Shown here piece after piece: positions 23,016 to 35,329 of a stretch of 64,000 nucleotides of DNA (positions are counted from its first letter, which is position 1; every line of letters starts with the position of its first letter). Origin of the DNA: Kingdonia uniflora (Eukaryota; Streptophyta; Magnoliopsida; Ranunculales; Circaeasteraceae); assembly GCA_014058105.1 (NCBI GenBank), contig JACGCM010002156.1:1-64000 (forward strand), written 5' to 3'. Below the pieces are notes generated by a model that searched no databases, was not told where the DNA came from, and saw nothing but the letters and a program-made list of their open reading frames with translations. Position numbers and translations under genes: made by a program.

Positions 23016-25441
23016 TCACTTTACAAAATTAAAAACTTCACCCACGCATAGTTTGCTAGTTAAGCTTATAAGCTGGTAAGTCTCATCATCCAACTGAACC
23101 TTATCCTTTTTCATCCGCTCTTGAATTACCAAAGGCATCTTACCTGCTTTCGCATATGTGCGCAAAAGCAAATTATAAATCTGAGTCGTAACATACCCTG
23201 CATTACGAAGATCAACCATGACCTGTTCAGCCTTCTCTACGTCTCCATCCTTCTCAAGATTGTCAAATATTTCTCTCACAATTCGATCATTAGGTTCCCA
23301 CTTCTTCACACTTTTTAGAGCTAGTTTGAAGAAATCCAAAGCCTTTTCCATTTTCTTTTCTTTCAAGTAGCCCCATGTTAGAAGTTCCCAAGTCGTGTAG
23401 CTCGGTATTATTTTTCCTTCTGCCATCCTTTGAAGAATCTTCTCAGCCTTCGCCATCTGATTCTTGTTAACATAAGCTCCAAGGAGTAGATTTGGAACTC
23501 TAGGGTCACCTGTGCCTGATAAAGATTCTTCCCACTCTGAGTAGAGATCTTCAGCTTCTTTGAACTCCTCAAGCTTTAAAAGTGACGATATCATGCAGAT
23601 GTATTCAGCATCATTCATCTTACGGTAGGTAAATTTAATGTTCCTCCATGTTTTCTGTAATCCATCTTTATCACCCATGAGTGTGTGCAAACTCAGAAGA
23701 GAAGAAAAAGCAACACGTGATTTTCCACTAACTAATTTCTCCATCTCCTTCAAATACTTTTCCGCCTTTTCTTTTTTATCATTTTTTATATATAAATTGG
23801 TTAAAGTGCTATATGTTACCCAATCCATGTCTATCTTTGTTCTCTTCAGTTCATAAAGAACTTTTTCTGCACGTTCAACATCATTCTGTGACGCGCATAC
23901 GGATAACCAAAGATTGTAAGTGACCACATCGGGAGCCGCATTCTTCTTTAACGCTAGGATCAGTTCTGGGACTTTCTCCAACTGCCCACTTGTAATATAC
24001 AAATGTAACATGTGATTGTAAGGAAGAGGATACTTCAAGAAACCCAATCCTGACATTTTTTCCATCAGATCCTCGGCCTTGTCAGCCAAGTTGTTTTGCA
24101 CATAGGTGTGGAGTAGAGCAGTGTACGTAGGCAGACGTTCCCTCATCTTCTCTGGAAGATCTAAAAAGAACTTATCTGCACTAGCTAAGCCACGAACTTT
24201 TGCAACCAAGTCTAAATGGATGGCATAGTCCCCAGGCAATAGCTTAATTTCTTTATGATTTGTCATCCATTCGCATACCTGTAAACACAATTGCATCTAG
24301 AAGTAAGATTTATACTTGGCCGAGATAACTACCAATTATATGAACAGCATAGATCAATCATATGGATGGTCTACCAATTATATGAACAGCATAGATCAAT
24401 CATATGGATGGTCTATGCATATAGATGACATATTATGCCAGTAAATTTCACAGAACAACTTTTAACTCATTAAGAAACTAGCATAGATGTTAGTTGCCCC
24501 CGGTAACAACTTTTACACTAGAAGATTTATGAGAATCTGAAAATGATACCAGGTTAGGTTGGAATTAACCTTGAATTTCCCAACTGATCGTGACCCACAC
24601 TTCTTTAGTGTGTCCTTATCAAGTTCCACAAGAAATGTAGTTCTATTCCAATTCACATTACGAGATGCTTTACGCGAAAATAGGCTTGACTACAACCAAA
24701 ACCAGACAAACAGACTGACTAAGTCGTGGACCCTGACTACTTGAGTGTACATTATCCCTTACCCAAAGTTGAGGCACACCATGGAGTAGTAAAGAGATCC
24801 ATTTCTAAATGAGAAGCAACCTGAAAACCATATTCTTACATTTTCTTTAGATTCAGGCTACTACTATGACTTCCCAAATTGTTAAAGTTTGGGGTCTTTC
24901 CTCAATATGGAACTAACTTACGAGGTTTTCACATTGACATTCACCACATTGTGCTACATAAATTTGAATTCAAATAATCGCGATGCGTTAAGAACATACA
25001 AGAGAATAAATTATAATGTTTAGGATAGATAAAACATAGTTCATAACCTATATTTATAAAACTGAGCAGTAACTTTTACCCATAATATCATAAAGCTTGA
25101 AACTTTGATAACAAAGGGTGTACCTCAAGAGCGTGCTTGTATCGTTTAAGCTTACGAAGCTCACGAACAATCCGATTGAGCTCGTACTTGCGAGCAACCT
25201 TTCCTTCTTTGAGCCATTCACTGATAGTAATCACTGCACTTCGTTTTGGGTGAACCAGACTCACAAGTCTTCGCCCTAATGTGTCTCTGCCAACACTAGT
25301 ACTAGTACTAGTAGTAGTAGAGACACCACCATTACTGCCACCATTGTTGCGTTTTGGTACAACCGCTTTAGAAGAAATCGATGCGTCTGAAGAGAAGGAT
25401 CGAGTTGTTGCAATGGCAGATCGAACATAGCGTCCAAACAT
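23016..25441 (-). CDS. P-class PPR protein, probably mitochondrial
   Basis: Two exons on the minus strand (25441-25124 and 24278-23016) join in phase to give 526 residues. The residues across the junction are A-L-E-V-C-E-W-M. The N-terminus (MFGRYVRSAIATTRSFSSDA) is rich in Arg and Ser without acidic residues, a typical mitochondrial presequence. From about residue 150, helix-turn-helix repeats of about 35 residues follow, such as VTYNLWLSVCASQNDVERAE and VTYSTLTNLYIKNDKKEKAE; eight or more can be counted. There is no E or DYW tail, so it belongs to the P class, which binds organelle RNA and affects its stability, processing or translation. It resembles the group of short mitochondrial PPRs such as At4g21705; the exact orthologue is not established. 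The ATG lies just upstream of the presequence. The 845-bp intron holds a 42-bp tandem duplication. Confidence 0.88.
24331..24414. repeat. Perfect 42-bp tandem duplication in the PPR intron
   Basis: Two identical 42-bp units (24331-24372 and 24373-24414) lie head to tail, about 50 bases inside the intron from the exon 2 acceptor. The units show no sequence difference, so the duplication is recent. Confidence 0.85.
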
Positions 25442-27064
25442 TTCTCAATTTTTATTTTTTTGTCAAATTGGGGACTTTCGAAACCCTAATTGAGAGTGAT
25501 TTAGTGAGGTTTTAGGTTTCTTCAAAATTGAAAGTTTGAATTCGTTGAAAGATGCCTAATAATTTGGAGGAATCTATTATGTGGCTGAATGATTAGGCAT
25601 ATTTTGGTTACTTGAAGTTTGACAAATTGTTTGGCGTTTATCTATCATTTGAAAACATTGGGACACAACGTTAAGGGTAATTAGTACTAATGTACTATGA
25701 TTGTTGAAGAAAATGTTTGACAAAGTAAGAATTTTACAAACAAAAAACAAAGTGTATCATAAACAAATAAGCAATGTCTAAAAGAATAATGAATGAATCA
25801 AAGGTCTTTTCTTACACAACTTGGATATATTACTTGTCATTTTGTCTTAATGAATTGTTTGGAAAGATGAGTGTTATTTCGTGAACTTGAAGGCACTTGG
25901 GTGTGGTGATCTTGCTTCGCGGATTCTTCTTTCTACTGAAAGAAGTTTTGCCAGCCTGCAAGAAGATCAAAAGGAAAAAAATAATTAAGGATCAATAACT
26001 TGGATATCCTTCAAAAACTCTCTAGTTAGAAGTGACAATGTACATAATTTTAGACCTTTTCAGAGCCTGCTCATTGGTTCCTTCGTTTTCACAAGGCTCG
26101 AAGTTACCCATCTCCATATTTACCCTCAAAACTGGTTTCTTCAACAGGCTTTCCCCAATTTTTACAAGTTCGTTCAAGTTTTTCTTGGTAGCTATATCCA
26201 CACAAGATACAAAACCTCTTAATGTGTCGTCCTGGGGTATTTATTCACGGCCATATTAGTAAATTATGTGCAGCAGAGAGGTGTACATAATGGGGTATTT
26301 ATTCAGTTCTGAATGTTCGATGAAGCAAGCAAGACAAATCAAGTGTAGGTTTTAGCTGAATAGGGAGGAAGTTGTTTTCAGAATGAAGGGCTCGGAATAC
26401 AACAGAGAGGTGTAGGTCAATCATACCTCCGCTAGCTTGAGTAAATGCATCCACTAGTGGAGTTGAAGTTCTGCCAAATAGCCATCCTAAAACTCCCCAT
26501 TTTGACACAAGCTTTGCGCTGTATTTCTGTTGGTTCTCAGCTAAACCAGTCCCTAGAGAATGGTTGCATCCTTTCCTGGAGGCTGATCATACCTCTTTTG
26601 TAACACATTTTGCTTTCTAATTTACGGGTTACTAATAAAAAAACAAAAAAAACAACTAGGAATCGACTATAGTTCATTGGCCTTATAGGAAAGAAATCCG
26701 GATCTCCCTTCAGAACTTCCTTGGTTACTTCGCTAATTGTCAGCAAAGCCTGAATTATTTACGGTACACAAATTGAGATTCAAACTCAAACATATTTTGA
26801 GTTAGTATTTTCGACACAAGCAAAAATATTAAAATGTGATTTTACCGGATAATTAGCAGCGAAACATCCATCAATGAGATTGAATTCTCTAACTTTTCCA
26901 TGAGAAAACTCGTTTACAAAGTAAGAAAGTTGGAGCTGCAGAGGTACTAATACATATATATGAGAGAAGTGCATCCAAGCTGAGTTTATTATTCACCTGC
27001 CGTATACAATCATGGCAAGTTTTTATGAAATTTGCTGAAAAATAAGAATTTAATGATAAAGTAA

Positions 27065-29657
27065 TGTGAATCTACGAACGCGGAAGCTTAATTCGTATTC
27101 GATTAACACTAAGTTTGAACTAGATCTTAAATAAAGTTTAATAAAAGGAAAACTCAACTCTTTTCATAAACAAATCAACTCTACTAACTACTGAAGAATA
27201 AATAACTTAGACATTCTTTTTTATAGAACACAAGGGGGATTAGATTAGCAGCCATAATTCTAATCCAAATAGAGTTTTACTTAAATTAGGAAAACTTCAT
27301 TTTTGACCTTGTGTTGGTTAAACAAACAAGTCCCTAAAATCTACTTAGCATTTTCGATTATTAGAATTGCTTGAATTAAAATAACATAAATAAGGATAAT
27401 GCGTCGACGGTGAGAATGATTATTAGATGACGATTCACATCAAATCTCTCCCTTTGCAGAAGATTTCGATCACGAAATAGACAAGTTTTCGAAACATCAC
27501 TGAACTCAAAACTTTCTGATATGGCATACCCGTCTTCAAACTTGAATTCTACTGCGAAATCTACCGTAAACCGAGGTCGCATCCATGTGTGGGGGTACAA
27601 TGTTATCACCAACATCCCTACGTCCATTGACGTCTAAAATTAAAAGCCGAAAAAATAATGTGGTCCGCTCCTCGAAATCTGTTACGAAGCTTTCCCAAAA
27701 CAGGTCAACATACAAAAATAATTCTTTGCCTAGGGCCATCATCTCCTTCATACGGATCAAATATTGGGATACCTCGGACTGCAACATGTGTGAATGGAAC
27801 TGTTAGATAAGGTCAATTTGCATCTCGTGTTGCGTATGTGTCTCTTGAATTCATTGTTGTGTGACACGGTGATTGAGAGCTATTACTGAAGCTGCTTTGT
27901 TGGCATTGGCTTGACTTGGTTTGATTTTGAACTGCTGGAGCTCCATTAGTAACAAAACTGCTTGAGATGATTTCTTAAGTTGTAGCTGGTTCGACTTGAC
28001 TTGAGCGACTTAGGTTGGCTCGCTTCGGCTTGAGCGGCTCAGGCCAGTTCGCTGGCTTGAAGCATAACCAGATGACGTGGCTATGTTAGGCTTGGGTTTG
28101 GGCATGGTTTGAGTGGCTTGTAGCTGGGCCTAGATTTGGTTTAAAGAAAGCACGTGTGGGTCACGTGGTGCCCCTTCTTCTATCTCAAATATGAACTTGC
28201 TCTTCTTCATCGTGAGAACTGTAACCCGGTTTTCTAGGTACGTTGAACTGACTATTTTTCTGATCGAAACATCGATCTTAATCTCTCCTTGGACTCTAGG
28301 AAAGTTTCCCACGAGTTCTCTATCAAGAACCTTCCCAAAATCAGCATACAAATCTTCGTTACCGGCGGTGACGAAACCACCACTAGCAGCTGTACTACCG
28401 GCCAAAGCTCTAATTGGGGATACCCACTGGACCCATTAATGAACTCCGGTATCTCCTTCATCGCGAATCCTTGCGATATCGCAAATTGCGGCGATGTTTT
28501 TTATCGCAGATTTGGAAAAAATAAAAAATAAAAAATTGGACGCCGTTCGACACTGCCTTCCGGTGCGAACTTACTATCGGTGATGGAAGGTCATTAACCG
28601 GACCTTCCAAGATGGTCGGCGTCTTTTGCTCGCAGTATAAAACATCAGGGTTTCCGATCTCGCGTCGCTGTCGACGGGAAGACATCCAAACGGGGTTTCC
28701 GTTTCACCGGTCTTTGCGGCGGTGCTTCAATCTTCGGGATAATCGTCGTAAATAGGCGGTAAAATCACCGTTGATAGGGGGGATTTAGGCTCCCGTACCC
28801 AAAGCCTCAACAAGCCTATCGAGTATATTCGTCAATTTCGCTACATCCTGAGCGAGTGTAGGTATCTTCGTCGCGGGTTTTCCACGAGGCATCTTGCTCT
28901 TAAAACTTATTACGCCGGGGATGTGAACGCGGCTCTGATGCCAATTAATGTGAATCTACGAACGTGGAAGCTTAATTCGTATTCGATTAACACTAAGTTT
29001 GAACTTGATCTCAAATAAAGTTTAATAAGAGGAAAACTCAACTCTTTTCATAAACAAATCAACTCTACTAACAACTGAAGAAAAAATAACATAGACATTC
29101 CCTTTTATAGAATACAAGGGGGATTAGAATTAACAGCCCTAATTCTAATCTAAATAGAATTTTACTTAAATGGAGAAAACTTCTCTTTAACCTTGTGTTG
29201 GTTAAGAACATCTTTAGTCGACTCCTCAAATATTGGCCACCAAATTTAGCTTCATTGGCTAATAAAAGTCAAATATTTTTTTCACTGCATCAAACTCCAC
29301 AAAAAGTACCCGTCAAATACCACATGTCAATTTTTCCATAAAATCCTTAACTTTTGGGTAGATTTTGCTTAATTAAATTTGGTTTGAAGATCAACCAAAA
29401 ATAGTCAAATTAGATGAACAAATATGACTTTATGCAATTTGACTTTAATTTGGAGAGTCGGATGTAGGTGTTTTATAGAGATTTGGCTCTCCAAATTTGA
29501 CTTTAAGCCAATTCAGAGAGTTAACTACAGAGTACGGATGCTCTAAACAAGCAAGTCCCTAAAATCTACTTAGCATCTCGAGCAATGGAGATGTTTGAAT
29601 TAAAATAACATAAATAAAGATAATGCAACGACTATTAGCTGAGAACGACTATTAGAT
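27065..29657 (-). mobile_element. Non-autonomous LTR retrotransposon in intron 3 of the patatin pseudogene
   Basis: Two direct repeats, 27065-27439 and 28949-29657 (the second interrupted by a MITE), are the LTRs. Read on the minus strand, the sequence just inside the right copy is AATTGGCATCAGAGC, a good primer-binding site for initiator-Met tRNA, and a purine tract (AAAGGGAGAGAT) precedes the left copy, so the element points to the minus strand. The inner 1.5 kb has only short frames (for example one starting MAGSTAASGGFVTAG at 28405) and no pol domains. The outer end of the right LTR has lost its terminal bases, and no target duplication can be confirmed. Confidence 0.75.
29206..29543. mobile_element. 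PIF/Harbinger-type (Tourist-like) MITE within an LTR
   Basis: The 338-bp insertion is absent from the partner LTR at 27065-27439. It is flanked by TAA on both sides (29203-29205 and 29544-29546). The termini GAACATCTTTAG and, reversed, GAGCATCCGTAC are imperfect inverted repeats. A 3-bp TAA duplication fits PIF/Harbinger. Confidence 0.75.
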
Positions 29658-30389
29658 GAAAACCTTATTAAAGCATATTAAGAAGATCGTTAAGAACCTC
29701 AAAGTTGGAAAATATGGTGGGCTGAAGTCTCTTGATATCAAAGGTTGGGATAACAACATTTGTCAAAGTATGTCGCAATCATGTGCCTCCGTTCTCCTTG
29801 ATAAGGCTGCGGAGATATTTCCCATCATATTTTGGTCCTGAAACTGCTATCATTGTTTCCCTAGCAGAAGCAAACGGACCTCTGCAAGTCATGAAAAAGA
29901 AAACATATAGTCCATGAATTGTAACTCTGCATCTCAATCTAAATTATGTAATAAGAAATTGTAAGTACCTATATTGTGGGAAAATCTTAGGGCAGTGATG
30001 AAGGTAAAAGTTCTTGATATCCTTAGCACAAAAAAGAGGGCGGCCGTCCAAATTAGGCGTAGTTAGCATGGCACTCACTAAACCACCTGTGCTAGTCCCT
30101 GCAATCACATCAAAATAGCCTGCAAGTCTTACCTCCTCACCATCCAACTCCTACAATATAGCATAAACATCATATTTTAAAACATGATCACCTCAGCTCA
30201 AAAATACCCTAAAAATATATTCTCTTCCCACAGAACACAATCTAAGACTGAAAATATTGTAAATGTCGAACACCTGAAGTTGCGACTCTAGGAATGTATG
30301 ACACCTCTCATACCGCCACCATCTATACTGAGAATCGTGATTAGATTTCCATATGTTGGAGGCTGAATTGCTGATTTCGATCTCTCCAT

Positions 30390-31300
30390 GAAGTTCCCAA
30401 TCAAAAATGTAAACTATGGCTATAGAAAATTCTGTATTTCCAAGTGATGATTGTGTTATATATAGAGTTGAAGATAGTTTCGTGACGGACTCAATCTTGG
30501 TATGTAACAAACTTGCATTAACCTAACGAGGATTAGTCAAGATTAATGGGTAAGGGGAATTTTACAGATTGAGGCAATTAGTATTATTGCTTTACTCAAT
30601 AAATAAATAAAATACATTCGTTTGGTCAGGCAATTAGTGTTCAAAGCGCTTTTTTCCTCTACAAAACCTGACCTTAACTCATATATGACACTCATATACT
30701 AGCCTGTCCCTTTGGTCAGGCAATATCTTGAACTTCAACGTAGGAGCTATAGTCGACTTAGACATACCTCGTAGCTTTTGGAATCGCTTGGCCGGGAAGT
30801 ACGGAAACATGTTCTATTGGAAAGAAAATGTGAACTCCTTAGAGTATCTTTACTGATGCTTTATACTTGCAAACATAGAAAACACATCCCAGCTGGTGCT
30901 CTTTATTTTTAAATATGATCTCAAATGTAAAAAAAATGAGTTTTTTATTTCTCTATAGAGACAGGAGTGCTATGTTAAGTTGGATAAATAGACAGAAAAT
31001 AAAGAAAATTAATGACATCTTAATGTTCAGATTGCTGCTCCAGCAGCGTCATCTGATATTTGAACTCTCAACTAATAGATTTATCTCCTAAAGGATCTCA
31101 CAATTAGATTACCATAAACATCCACATATTAGAAATGTTTTCTTCATGCAATTTGATAAAAGTTCTTGATGTAGTACAGAGACTTGATTGTATTGGGTTA
31201 GTAAACAATATTGATTTCAAATGGAGGATCCTAGCTAATTCAAATTTTATAACATATTATTGCAGATTTCACCTATATCACTGATGTTTTGTTTCTGTAG
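30390..31300. other. Spacer with no recognised gene
   Basis: This is AT-rich sequence upstream of the patatin pseudogene on one side and of the dsRBD remnant on the other. I see no coding region, RNA gene or clear repeat. Confidence 0.5.
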
Positions 31301-31483
31301 TCTGTCCAGCAACGCTGCCTACATGATGAGGTTGCTCATTGTGAGAAAACACTGCAAACTCTATTAAGCGGTACATTATGCTTGTATGTTATATCTTAAC
31401 TTTCTGTTATTGGCACGGTGTACGCACTTAAAATGCAATAAATTAACCATATATAATTGTATTACTCATTTTAAGGTATTAAT

Positions 31484-31791
31484 TTATATTTTTTTTGGAA
31501 GGTAAGCTAGTTTTGGAGATCGCTAACTACTGTAACAAAGCCCCAAGGGTGTAAGGTCCGAAGGCAGCCACAATCCCCTAAGGGGATATAAAGCCCGAAG
31601 GTACTTCACAAGCCACGAAGCGTGCAACACCCAAAGGCCCACAAGACCGCCGGAGGGCTATCCCCATAATTCTCACCCTGTGGGGTTCGGGCTCACGGCT
31701 TCTCCCTTGGTGGAGGCTCAAACCACCACGAAGCTCACTGGCTTAGAGCTCACTAGTTTGACCACCAAATTTCACCACATTTGTTATAGGT
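31484..31791 (-). repeat. SINE-like retroposon fragment
   Basis: A GC-richer block with a T-run at its left edge (poly-A on the minus strand) shares the 'cttggtggagg' segment with the fragment at 880-1015. It abuts the LTR at 31792. Ends are approximate. Confidence 0.4.
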
Positions 31792-31973
31792 AAATCTATA
31801 GGGAAAGAAGAAAGTAGAATGTTCTATTGATTAATTATAATTAGCTCGAGTTCAACGCCTAGAAAACCTAGACGTTTCTTGCAGGACAAGTAGCTCAGAC
31901 TTTATAGGCGTGAATTGCTGCAATTCACCTAGACGACGTTTGACGTATCGGGATACACCTATATACTCTAACA
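31792..31973 (-). repeat. Minus-strand LTR with adjacent polypurine tract
   Basis: The 182-bp segment runs TGTTATAG to CTCTAACA. On the minus strand the sequence just before its start is CCAACTTGAGGGGGAG, a typical Copia polypurine tract, so it is a 3' LTR of an element on the minus strand. The attached internal sequence (31974 to about 32260) has no long frame and no second LTR, so the element is truncated. Confidence 0.55.
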
Positions 31974-34277
31974 CTCCCCCTCAAGTTGGTACATAACAAC
32001 AGACTATGTACTTGTTAAAATGGATTACAATGAAAAACAAGGAAACTAAAATAAATCAACTACTCACTGATGAATACAGCTCTCTCACTAATGAAATCCC
32101 AAACTCTTTCTCTGATGATAATAATCTTGATCTACACTCGTTTGCAACTGAAACTTTTAACGCGTTGCTTGTCCCTTGTGATATTAGCGACATGTGAGAT
32201 CAGTGATAATAATTTCAGTCTTCCCTTTCTTCTCGCAGTAGATAGAATTACATTATAAACCTTTCTTAAGCCTTAACAAACAAGTACTTACACCTCATGG
32301 TAACATCTGATGACAAAAGGTTTGATGTTGTTCATAGCACATATATAGTGCTTGATGTCAGTTAGGATATTGTACGACATGTATGTTAATGATTATCATG
32401 CCACAAGTAATTAACAGTAGTTTGTTATAATTTTTATTTTGAACTTGATTTCCTTAACTTTGTAGTTGTACTCTATTTAATCCTACGTGTCTGTTAATGA
32501 GTAAATGCAACATCTGCCTCAGATCTTATGACTTTCAGTTTCATTTCCTCTAATTGTGTATAGGAGGTCAAGAAGATTTGATGTCAAAAGTGGATTCAAC
32601 AATAGAGGCTTGCGATGATACACTATCTTTAGGTGTTACCCAAACTAGCATAGAGCAATGTCAAAATCATGTAGAAGAGCGCTCTCTCGAATCTTTCAAG
32701 AGGAGGAAATTATCAGAGTCCACTCTCAGTTTGGATAACCCTTGTCAGGTACATTTGAGAATACTTTCTTGCAGGAGATGTTACTCTTCTTATTATCATC
32801 TTTCTGTTTCCCTTTTGTAATCTTGGAAGTGGTTGGTTGGTTAATAATAAATCAACCCCATAAACTCAAGAAAGAACTGACCACACTGAATGAGCTAAAG
32901 AACTAGAAAATTTTAAATTCTCAAACGTTTCTTTTTGAGGGTTTTCACAACGGATTAGACAAGAGACTAACTAAATTTTGCATTTCTTGAGTATTGAGTC
33001 TACTACTACTCCTGTACACTGAAATTACTGCGGAACACTTGTGTTTTAGTTGGTAAAGTCGTCCATCATATCCACTTCAAACGACGAGGGGGCACACCCC
33101 TATGCCTTATTAATACCTTGTGAACAATTTTTTTATCTTTGGTGCCCACACTGCTCGATCCTCTTCCCTAATGAATATGAATATCCTGTTAAGATCTCTC
33201 TCCATTCTACACGTACAACCAATCTCTCCCCATGCAACACGCTATTGCTTCCAATGACACAAACCTCTTCGACTTGAATTTGCTAAGTGGGCAACCCTAA
33301 AATAAAATTCTTAGTTCCAAAATTAGTCCAGTATAGAATTTGCACCATGTATACTCATTCTTTCTCTTTTGTACATTTTTCTTGGTGGCTGTTCTACAGG
33401 AATTGGATAACATATGTTGTGAGAATAATTGGATATTACCAATGTATACGGTATTGCCAGCTTAAGGTAAGCTTCTTGGACTGTAGTTCTAGATAAAGGA
33501 AACTTCAAGTACCCTGTTAAATGAGTTGAGTCCACAAACAAAACAATACACAAACGATTTGCCTTAATGAACTGCTTCTTTGTTTTCTTTCCGTTTCTGC
33601 GGTTTATATTTTCATAGCCTAGGATAAGATCTTTGTTTTATGCTTTTGGCTGTTTTATGTTTTATGTAATTCTTTAGGAGTTTAATCTTAAGAGTTCTTT
33701 TGTAGACTAATATTAGTTTGTAAGACATATTCTTTCAGGTTTTTAGCTGCCTAGAATTGTTCTCCGATGAGAAGAATTTGATTGAAGATATCTCATGTCA
33801 AATATCTACCGAAAATGAATAGGGTCATACACGACTGACACTTGCACACGGTCCTTATAAGTATGATGTGACTATCATCATAAATACATGGATCCATTAA
33901 TTATGTGTACCACAATATCAACTTGGTTAGGGATACGCAGTCAATAACATTTACCTTTTTAGGTTGATTTTCCTTGAAAAACGTAACAAATGCATCCATT
34001 AAATTGGTTGAAATATCTATTTTTGTGCATAGTGATAAGTCATCTCTCTCTCTCAACATAATCCATTTTGTTAAACCATTATGCAGATCAATTCCGCGCC
34101 AAAGTAATGGTGCGTGGGAAAGACTTTGTGCATTCCGTTGATTGGGAGCAAGGGTCTAATCCCTTGGAAGCAAGGGTGTCTGCTGCGAGGCAAATGTTGA
34201 TCAAGTTACGCAGTATTGAAAGCCAAGCTTCAAAGTTCCCCCTTCTGACCTCCTGTACTTCCAAAGGTTCTGAGTGA

Positions 34278-35329
34278 ATAACTTAGAAATGTTTCGAAAC
34301 TGGGATCTCTTCTAGATTACTTATCTTGGTATATTAACAACAGTACTGAGTTTGTAACTGAGTTAATGACATCGGAAAATCTTTAATAATACATTCCCTC
34401 CCTTGTTCGCTCCTGCTCTGCACTCAATTTAGGTTTCTTCTAAGGCAAGGTTTCCATAACCTCAGTCAATGGGTGTCATCATATACATAAAAGTCGAGTT
34501 TTCAACATTTCTGGAATAATAAGATTTTTCTAAAATCACCAAATCTTACTGAGTTATTCTAAAAAAAACTACATTCTTGGAAGATAATCAAAGAAAGTTA
34601 CTCGATAACTCAAGTTATACAGGATAGCCTGTTAAAATCACTAGGATAGCTTGTTAAAATGATCGAGCAAAACATTATCTATAATAATAATAAAAAACAA
34701 CCCATCTTTTTTCTTGGGTTTTAGCCGTCCATTCCACTGACGCGTATAACGATGCTTGCTTAGGATGGCCTCGATTATTTTCATGGTACTTCTGTACCAT
34801 GGAAATCATTTGGGCCGTCCAACCCTAAATTGCCCAATTGGATAGCATTTTTGGGTTTCTATCTCCTTCTCTCTTGATATTACAGATTTACTCAAGTTGA
34901 TGGTTTAAGGTAATAGGTTTCATCTCCTCTCTCTACAAATCAAGCTTCTTTCCCTATCTACTTCTACAAATCAAACTCCGAGACAAGCTTCAGGAGATCG
35001 TGATCATTGATTATACGTGTCCTTGTAATTAATGTGGCCGTGAGTGAAGGTTTAATCGATGAATAAGGGGAAAAGGTGTAACTTCTTTTGGTTGAACTCT
35101 CATTTTCGTAAACTCAATCTTGAACAATGAATCATCTCCAATCTTGATTTCTCACAATCCTAATGATTCTTCTATCAATTGGGTCCTTCAACGCTCTGAT
35201 TTCAATACCCTCAAAGTAATATCTGAAAGTAATCTTAATTTTTTTGATTTTATTTTTATTTATTTTTTCCTTCTCAATTTCCCCCAATTGGATATAATTA
35301 GGGTTTCGGGTGCTTTTTTTAGGATGTGA
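34278..35329. other. Spacer with no recognised gene
   Basis: Nothing coding is seen. A short hairpin (CATGGTAC and GTACCATG around TTCT) lies at about 34782-34801. Confidence 0.45.

Larger units (their letters stand above)
25874..30389 (-). pseudogene. Patatin-like phospholipase pseudogene, split by an LTR element
   Basis: The minus strand carries all seven exons of a patatin-like gene colinear with the intact gene at 54.5 kb. It starts at ATG 30389-30387 and ends at TAA 25876-25874. The oxyanion motif DGGGMRG and the GTSTGG Ser motif (near 30090) are visible. Disabling changes are: a 16-base deletion in exon 1 after DGGGMRG; CGA-to-TGA in exon 3 (around 29775); a deletion and frameshift in exon 4 (around 26910); and about 90 inserted bases in exon 5 (around 26560-26660). 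Intron 3 holds a 2.6-kb LTR element. The gene is certainly dead. It keeps all six introns, which helps polarise the intron losses in the copy at 49.3 kb. Confidence 0.88.
31301..34277 (+). pseudogene. dsRNA-binding-domain gene remnant (likely pseudogene)
   Basis: Four in-phase exon-like blocks with GT-AG borders can be joined: 31301-31370, 32564-32748, 33400-33466 and 34087-34277 (stop TGA). The last two together encode a domain of about 70 residues that reads like a double-stranded RNA-binding fold: ELDNICCENNWILPMY, then QFRAKVMVRGKDF, then a terminal helix ARVSAARQMLIKLRS. The third block ends P-A-stop, an in-frame TAA in the middle of the domain, so the protein as read is broken. No start or upstream exons were found. 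Intron 1 carries a SINE-like repeat and a minus-strand LTR. The parent family is not identified. A real gene with a different exon 3 donor is possible but not seen. Confidence 0.55.

Noticed and set aside
28130..28685. Overlapping minus-strand frames (MAGSTAASGG..., MSSRRQRREIG...)
   Set aside because: They are inside the non-autonomous LTR element and show no recognisable host domain; treated as gag-like remains.
34782..34801. Perfect 8-bp hairpin arms
   Set aside because: Isolated, with no U-run or gene context; palindromes of this size occur by chance.
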